Assembly (NCBI GenBank): GCA_963170055.1
Contig: CAUJGJ010000185.1
Coordinates: 1,214,275-1,229,274, forward strand
Direction: 5' to 3'
Length of the DNA: 15,000 nt
DNA from: Halisarca cf. caerulea
Taxonomy: Eukaryota; Porifera; Demospongiae; Chondrillida; Halisarcidae
The notes below the pieces were generated by a model, which did not search any database, was not told where the DNA came from, and saw only the letters and a list, made by a program, of their open reading frames with translations. How positions within the stretch are numbered: position 1 is the stretch's first letter; the number at the start of each line of letters is the position of its first letter. The position numbers and the translations under genes are program-made. Positions 1-15,000 of this stretch are shown here, in pieces.

Positions 1-1
1 T

Positions 2-4933
<4,932 letters not shown>

Positions 4934-5111
4934 TACAGAACTACTGTTGAGGACATCCTGAGAGAAGGCACACATACTGAAGTGGAGATGATAGCTAAAG
5001 TACATCCGAAGCATGTGAGGGAAATGAATGAGCTGGAGAGAAGGATATGGCAGGTCAATTCAGGGTTTGATAGTCAACTGGAGTATCAAGACGAGGAGGA
5101 GTCCTGGAGAA
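4934..5111 (+). CDS. Candidate linker exon of gene A
   Basis: In the frame continued from the donor at 4285, this stretch encodes a charged, probably helical segment (VEDILREGTHTEVEMIAK, then HVREMNELERRIWQV and EYQDEEESW). The acceptor CAG at 4933 is in phase 0; 4918 is an alternative. A phase-1 donor is possible at 5111/5112 (AGAA followed by GTGTGT) or 5120/5121 (GGA followed by GTACAT), both of which fit the phase-1 acceptor of the Death-domain exon at 5662. The amino-acid composition is protein-like, unlike the flanks. No family is recognised. Exact ends are uncertain. Confidence 0.4.
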
Positions 5112-5567
5112 GTGTGTGGAGTACATCATTCTTGTATTTTATACTATACATACAGGCCTGTACATGGGGGGGGGGGGGGGGGGAGTTCGAGGGGGTTCAT
5201 GCAGACATTAAACTTAAAAAAGTGTTTGCTAACTGACACAAGGCAATCAATCAAAGTTCTACAATAGTACGGAGGTTCTTAGATGCATAAGCAAGTGATG
5301 CAACAGGGTGCAATGATTGCATCATGCTACATTGCATAAGACTGTAAAGAGTATCTACAATGTAACCCTCAAATTAACCCCCCTTTTGTGAACCCTGTGT
5401 ACGGGCCTGACATGTGCACATGTACAGTTCACATGCGGATGCACTCATAGTCTTGCTAGCCAGACCCATGCTTGCTTTGCTTTTGTGGGACCGACAACAC
5501 CTGCTTTCGTGGTGATGTCAGTCCCCAAGAAAGGGAATTGAGCATGGATCAGACTAGCAAGACTAGT

Positions 5568-5569
<2 letters not shown>
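5112..5569. other. Gene-free stretch with an 18-base G run
   Basis: This is the likely intron between the linker and Death-domain exons. It holds a run of 18 G at 5166-5183, able in principle to form unusual DNA or RNA structure, and otherwise unremarkable sequence. I see no other gene or RNA. Confidence 0.5.

Positions 5570-5644
<75 letters not shown>
5570..5644. repeat. (CA)n microsatellite
   Basis: Pure CA for about 70 bp, then AACACAATG. It ends about 17 nt before the AG of the Death-domain exon acceptor (5660-5661), with only a short pyrimidine-rich stretch between. Confidence 0.97.
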
Positions 5645-5661
5645 ATGTTTCTATTATCTAG

Positions 5662-5961
5662 GGAGGACTCCATCACAATCCTCATTTTCCTTCATCCTGA
5701 AAGAAGTACCTCTTTGGCAGCCACTGGCAGTCAACCTTGGTGTACCCATTCCCAAAGCAAAGGCTCTTCAACAAGCTGATCCCACCATGGGCGGATTTGA
5801 GGCCCTTAAGCTGTGGCAAAGTGGTTTCTATACCGACAAGGGACTTCCCCCAACCTGGGAATGTCTACTGAGTGCAGTAGAAGATGTTGCTGGTCCTCGT
5901 GTCAGTGAGAGAATAGCACAAAGAGCATTGGCAAAGAAGAACTGGTCCATTGACCCCACTG
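5662..5961 (+). CDS. Death-domain exon, probably the 3' part of gene A
   Basis: A strong acceptor (TTTCTATTATCTAG) ends at 5661 and a strong donor (ACTG followed by GTAAGG) begins at 5962; both are phase 1. About 100 codons between them match the Death-domain pattern: helix 1 with LWQPLAVNLGVP, then KAKALQQADP, then FEALKLWQSG, then PPTWECLLSAVEDVAG, ending VSERIAQRAL. The W..LA..LG start, the LW..G and the PPTWE.LL.A are typical. Death domains form homotypic complexes in apoptosis and inflammation, and DAPK1 combines Roc-COR with one. There is no start codon of its own in good context, and it lies on the same strand 1.3 kb after the gene A exon, so I infer it is spliced to gene A. A separate gene is the alternative. 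Confidence 0.72.
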
Positions 5962-6210
5962 GTAAGGTTTTGTGTGAGCATTGAGAGTGTTTGTACATCG
6001 GTGGATGGTACTCCTGTACACTTGTACAGCTATACACCTGCACATCAATGACCAATGCTGTACACCTGTATGTCTGTGTACATGTTATGTCAGGAAATTG
6101 ATATTGATATCAGTAGAAATCATCAATTTTAGTGATCATCTTATTTACTATGCCAAATGTACTGTACATCTTATTTTCCACATTCTAGCACACTCTTTTA
6201 CCCTCAGCCC

Positions 6211-6212
<2 letters not shown>

Positions 6213-6250
<38 letters not shown>
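6213..6250. repeat. (GT)n microsatellite
   Basis: About 19 GT units following CAGCCCTTT, inside the inferred last intron of gene A. Confidence 0.95.
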
Positions 6251-6253
<3 letters not shown>

Positions 6254-6294
6254 ACTGGACCAGTGGTTGGGAACAGTGTGCTTTACTCCACATA

Positions 6295-6389
6295 CAGTGA
6301 AACCTCTCTAATCCAACACTCAATGAGGCTTGAAAAGTGTCAGATTTGGAGGTTGTCGGATTACGGAGTGACTCTTAGAGGTTTCACTG
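6295..6389. mobile_element. 95-bp MITE-like element with 13-bp perfect terminal inverted repeats
   Basis: Left end CAGTGAAACCTCT (6295-6307) and right end AGAGGTTTCACTG (6377-6389) are exact reverse complements. Inside are further partly complementary pieces (AATCCAACAC and GTGTCAGATTT, GTTGTCGGATTA). Ends of the CAGTGAAACCTCT type are known to me from Tc1/mariner-pogo related non-autonomous elements; I cannot search to confirm. There is TA before the left end but no clear duplicate after the right end. It lies directly upstream of the acceptor at 6414. Confidence 0.7.
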
Positions 6390-6414
6390 AACCACTTCTT
6401 CTCTCCCACTGCAG

Positions 6415-6422
6415 ATCCATAG
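6415..6422 (+). other. Candidate terminal coding exon of gene A with stop
   Basis: A textbook acceptor, CTTCTTCTCTCCCACTGCAG, ends at 6414. Joined in phase 1 to the Death-domain exon, the sequence reads two codons and then TAG at 6420-6422, so the protein would end just after the Death domain. Joined in phase 0 it also stops within seven codons. A phase-2 join would run about 34 codons further into the minisatellite. The 3' UTR would then include the minisatellite. Confidence 0.4.
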
Positions 6423-6469
6423 CCCAGTCAGCTGAAGAGCAAGATATAGTACCTGTTTGTGATACTACT

Positions 6470-6934
6470 TGTAGTGTGTGTACTCAAGGGACTGTAGTGT
6501 GTGTACTCAAGGGACTGTAGTGTGTGTACTCAAGGGACTGTAGTGTGTGTACTCAAGGGACTGTAGTGTGTGTACTCAAGGGACTGTAGTGTGTGTACTC
6601 AAGGGACTGTAGTGTGTGTACTCAAGGGACTGTAGTGTGTGTACTCAAGGTACTGTAGTGTGTGTACTCAAGGGACTGTAGTGTGTGTACTCAAGGGACT
6701 GTAGTGTGTGTACTCAAGGGACTGTAGTGTGTGTACTCAAGGGACTGTAGTGTGTGTACTCAAGGGACTGTAGTGTGTGTACTCAAGGGACTGTAGTGTG
6801 TGTACTCAAGGGACTGTAGTGTGTGTACTCAAGGGACTGTAGTGTGTGTACTTAAGGGACTGTAGTGTGTGTACTCAAGGAATGTAGTGTGTGTACTCAA
6901 GAGACTGCAGTGTGTGTACTCAAGGGACTGTAGT
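6470..6934. repeat. 23-bp minisatellite, 20 copies
   Basis: The unit TGTAGTGTGTGTACTCAAGGGAC is repeated head to tail with almost no divergence. The core TACTCAA recurs every 23 bp from 6481 to 6917, with one 22-bp unit near 6872-6894 and single-base variants near 6650, 6852 and 6905. The period is not a multiple of three and each frame meets stops, so it is not coding. Confidence 0.97.
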
Positions 6935-7456
6935 GGGCATACATGACTGTTTATGTGCATGTTGTTTGCATGTGACATTTAATGTACATGCATGGCTACT
7001 TCTATGGGTGGTTTTACATGCACCATATCAATACTATAGTAATTTAATTAATGTATGGAGGCCATTTTTTCCCCATGTCTCTCCTACATAACTACGGAGT
7101 AACAATGATGATAGATGTATCGCATGGAGAACCTTGCAAGTTACGTGCATACACTTTACTTTATATACTTCCAATTATAAAACAAACGTTATGTATCGTT
7201 AATAATATAATAAAGGTTCTGCGGCAGCCGCTGCATATAATCGTTTTCATTAATTAATTTGGACTTCTGGCGTGCAATGTTCGTCTGATATATGCTTCGA
7301 AGTATTATGCTAGACATTTATGCGACATGGATTGTCCTTCATTCACAGATTCCACTGCATGTCTATGAAGATCTCTACATGCAGTTCAAATTTCTGCATG
7401 CATGCATTGTAGTCATTTTCAGCAGTATGTATATACAGCCACCTTATTTTATGCGT

Positions 7457-7457
<1 letters not shown>
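6935..7457. other. Gene-free, AT-rich stretch with a possible poly(A) signal
   Basis: I see no supported gene. An AATAAA hexamer at 7209-7214 could end a transcript from gene A that contains the minisatellite, but no GT-rich downstream element is obvious. CpG frequency rises to about that expected by chance between 7090 and 7330 (12 CpG), unlike most of the window. Confidence 0.35.
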
Positions 7458-7551
<94 letters not shown>

Positions 7552-7554
7552 GCA

Positions 7555-7619
<65 letters not shown>
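7458..7619. repeat. (CA)n microsatellite, about 160 bp
   Basis: Long CA tract interrupted once near 7549-7562 (AATGCACACACATAC). His-Thr and Cys-Val frames here are artefacts. Confidence 0.98.
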
Positions 7620-7621
<2 letters not shown>

Positions 7622-7744
7622 ATACATGAAACCTCCATATAAGTGTGCTTCCCAAAAATAAGGACACAATATATAAACCCCAGCATGCATTGTATAAATC
7701 ATATACAATTACATTTTAAACCTCCCAAAGAGGACAACCAAGAA

Positions 7745-8160
7745 CGTTAACAAATTTCTACGTGTCTCTATAGCTAGATCTCCAAATGCACGTTCGTTAT
7801 TCGGAGGTACTCTGCATGTACCGTATACTACAGCCAAACCCTACAATATGGCTGCGGCACACCCTTTTGCAATTATAAGAAGCGTTAACGTTGCCCAATT
7901 TTTGTGAGCAATTGCAAGGCTTAGTGCTAGGACTACTTACAAACGGAATCGTTGGTCGAAAGATTATTCTTCTTGTCCTCTTCACCGTTAAGGTAATTGA
8001 GTTGAAGTGCACAACCTCAACAGATAGCGTCTTCGAAAGTTCCCACTTAAATTAGATCGTACTCCGCTGAAGTCCCGGGCTTCATCGCCTCAGAACATCT
8101 GTAGCACGTAGTTCTAGTTCACCGCTTTAATTTGTTACTTCTGTACGTATACATGTGCTG
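7745..8160. promoter_or_regulatory. CpG-normal island, possible promoter or 5' region of gene B
   Basis: I count 22 CpG in about 420 bp, near or above chance expectation for its base composition, while 9061-9600 has about 5. In genomes with CpG methylation such islands usually mark unmethylated promoters. An ATGG in good context at 7848 (ACAATATGGCTGCGG) opens a short frame ending TGA at 7906-7908, and a donor-like AAGGTAATT lies at about 7990. Gene B's first exons must lie between here and 10272. The direction of transcription is not shown. Confidence 0.4.
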
Positions 8161-8336
8161 TAAAGTATTAATCCCACACACGTCTCCAGAATGAGCTTCT
8201 CTATAATGTGTATGTGACATAATATGATTGAGTGAATTCCTGTTTTTTACCCCCTTCTATCCACCCCTTACAGCTACTCCTGTACACGTGTCCTGTGCAG
8301 CCAACAGAAGAAGCATAATACAGTACACTATCACAG

Positions 8337-8342
8337 GTGTGT

Positions 8343-8410
<68 letters not shown>

Positions 8411-8412
8411 TT

Positions 8413-8475
<63 letters not shown>
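8337..8475. repeat. (GT)n microsatellite followed by a short tandem duplication
   Basis: GT tract with a single ATGTTTGAG interruption near 8406-8415. It is followed to about 8522 by two copies of a GTGTGCTTTTTTGTAT unit, a recent local duplication at the edge of the tract. Confidence 0.97.
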
Positions 8476-8477
<2 letters not shown>

Positions 8478-8542
8478 TTTTTGTATGTGTGTGTGTGTGC
8501 TTTTTTGTATGTGTGTGTGTGTTCTTGTCTATTTGACAGTGT

Positions 8543-8950
8543 TTGCATATATCAGGGGCGGCAACACAGGAGGGGCTTGCCCCCACCCACACACATTTGA
8601 AGTAAGGGGTGTCAGCCCCTCCTATTTGAGCCTCTATCAACTTACAGTAAAAACAAGTGAAGTTGATATATTTCAGCATTTTTTTTGACTTGACATTACT
8701 TAAAAATGTTACTACCTTCAATACTTTAGAGGTTACCTGACAGCAAATATTTTATTGCCTATTTACTAAATTTTCATAATAATAGCCGCCATTTTAACAC
8801 ATGGTTTTGCCAACTAAAATGTCTAAATGGCAGCCAACTTAGCTATCCCTTTTGTCGAGCGATTGAAAGATATATTGAACCAATCTTAGAACCAATGCAT
8901 ATCCTCTCATAATAGAGTACCCACTTTTGGGAGCTGCCACCACCCCCCAG
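8543..8950. mobile_element. Doubtful hAT-like non-autonomous element
   Basis: The left boundary CAGGGGCGGCAACACAGGAGG and the right boundary (reverse strand) CTGGGGGGTGGTGGCAGC both begin C-A/T-GGGG, like hAT ends, and a 10-bp inverted repeat (8568-8577 and 8614-8623) lies inside. The flanks are both TA-rich but do not form a clean 8-bp duplication. There is no coding content. It could be chance G/C-rich sequence. Confidence 0.2.
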
Positions 8951-9620
8951 TATATATGTGTGTCTGTATGTGTGCAGGGGTAGGTGTACATATGTGTATG
9001 TATGTTGGTGTACATAGTATGTTTGCTAATTGTATGACACTGTTCTGTATGCGCACACATTTGTACTGTCTAAATGACAAGGCTCCACATAGCTCTGGAA
9101 TGTTTCAGAAACTATGCAATTGACTAACAGCATATATCACTGAATTGCATGTTTTTATCACATATGTATGCATATTTAACGACCCACACACCTCGTGACA
9201 GTGCAAACCTCAAGGGCGAGCTGTTACAACATTGTACAGACATTGTCATATTTGAGGTATGCTGAATTCTGTCCTTGTACCAGCACATGTACGTACATGT
9301 AGTGGATATGTTGGGTGGTTTGTGGTTCTGTGAACAGTATAAGTTCTCAGCATACTACTGTGTGGCATTGTATCATATCATCTATTTATGCACACACTTT
9401 ATGTGTCTCAAGAACTGTTGCATGATGTCATGTGTGTGCATGTGATGGGGAATGCAGTTAGTGTCTACTTCTCCTTAGTCTAGCCTGCACAAGTCAAGGG
9501 CATGAAAAGAAATTCATACTGTCCATGCAAGCTTAGATCCTGTACATAGTGGATGTAGTACCTACCTACTACATTGCATCACATGACTGTCACATGACTC
9601 ATGCACATGCATATACGTAG
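8951..9620. other. Gene-free, CpG-poor stretch
   Basis: I see no gene here. The only structure is a perfect 16-bp palindrome ACATGTACGTACATGT at 9285-9300. Composition is AT-rich with many TG/CA steps, as expected from decay of methylated CpG. Confidence 0.5.
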
Positions 9621-9703
9621 TTAGTCTGGCCTGCTACGACCGTCCCACGTACGCGCCAGGGGGGCAAGCGCGTACGTGGGACGGTCGTAGCAGGCCAGAC
9701 TAA
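9621..9703. mobile_element. 83-bp foldback element with perfect 36-bp arms and 7-bp target duplication
   Basis: The left arm 9621-9656 starts TTAGTCTGGCCTGCTACGAC and the right arm 9668-9703 is its exact reverse complement; only an 11-base loop (CAGGGGGGCAA) separates them. TACGTAG flanks both sides (9614-9620 and 9704-9710), as expected of a target-site duplication. The arms keep several CpG in a CpG-poor region and show no mismatch, so the insertion is probably recent. No coding capacity. It is a miniature inverted-repeat element of unknown superfamily. A hairpin-forming RNA is an alternative reading. Confidence 0.85.
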
Positions 9704-9732
9704 TACGTAGTATACTATTATTTTATTCATAG

Positions 9733-9856
9733 ATCTGCACTTTGTCATCATCTGTCATGGTTTCTTGTAGTGCTACCACTGGGAAGGGACTTACACCCTG
9801 TAGACTGTGTACAGGAGTGGTTGCATACCCTGACTACCAGTGAAGCAGCAGTAAAG
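9733..9856 (+). CDS. Candidate upstream exon of gene B
   Basis: Acceptor-like ATTATTTTATTCATAG ends at 9732 and donor-like GTAAAG followed by GTATAC lies at 9856/9857. One frame is open throughout: a hydrophobic piece (LSWFLVVLPLG) and then DLHPVDCVQEWLHTLTTSEA. It ends in phase 0, which fits the phase-0 acceptor at 10271. It has no ATG in that frame, so it would be internal. Another frame is also open nearly to the end, which weakens the call. Confidence 0.25.

Positions 9857-15000
<5,144 letters not shown>

Noticed and set aside
5981..6520. Open frame across the last intron and the first minisatellite units
   Set aside because: It runs through a GT tract, a MITE-like element and a 23-bp repeat. 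Only the phase-2 reading after 6414 looks remotely protein-like, and it does not fit the donor phase at 5961.
7209..7214. AATAAA as the firm end of gene A
   Set aside because: It is a single hexamer in AT-rich DNA nearly 800 bp after the inferred stop, with no clear downstream element; kept only as a possibility.
7797..8012. Small reverse-strand frame of 71 codons in the CpG island
   Set aside because: It has no recognisable family, no paralogue in the window and lies in a probable promoter region.

Overview
The window looks like nuclear DNA of an invertebrate metazoan, plausibly a demosponge. The reasons are eukaryotic GT-AG splice signals, long (CA)n/(GT)n tracts, strong CpG depletion outside one island, foldback elements, and two large multidomain genes that join polyubiquitin, a Roc-COR type GTPase and possibly a Death domain. 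The species cannot be fixed from the sequence alone.

Layout. (1) Positions 2-4399 (+) hold a long open exon, gene A, entering from beyond the left edge. It encodes a Cys-rich N-terminal region, six tandem ubiquitin-like repeats (581-1957), a Roc-like GTPase (P-loop at 2033, DTGGQ at 2672, THKD at 2993) and a COR-like region up to about 4285. (2) Positions 4286-6422 probably hold the 3' exons of gene A: a strong donor at 4285/4286, a charged linker exon (about 4934-5111) and a Death-domain exon (5662-5961), with a stop soon after the next acceptor at 6414. CA repeats lie just upstream of both inferred acceptors. (3) Positions 6423-10271 are mostly non-coding: a 20-copy 23-bp minisatellite, more CA/GT tracts, a CpG-normal island (about 7745-8160) that could be the promoter of the next gene, and an 83-bp foldback element with 7-bp target duplications. 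(4) Positions 10272-15000 (+) hold gene B, a tandem paralogue of gene A in the same orientation. Its reading frame stays open to the right edge, so it has no stop in the window. It has seven ubiquitin-like repeats and the same Roc-COR region.

The two genes start their aligned parts about 10.5 kb apart and look like a tandem duplication. Indels between them are multiples of three wherever I compared them, which argues that both are constrained as protein. The main point of interest is the domain set itself: polyubiquitin, a Roc-COR GTPase and probably a Death domain in one polypeptide. This resembles an innate-immune or cell-death signalling protein in which ubiquitin is built into the chain instead of being attached afterwards. 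The splice joins, the Death-domain link and the biological role are inferences. The ubiquitin repeats, GTPase motifs and paralogy are read directly from the sequence.
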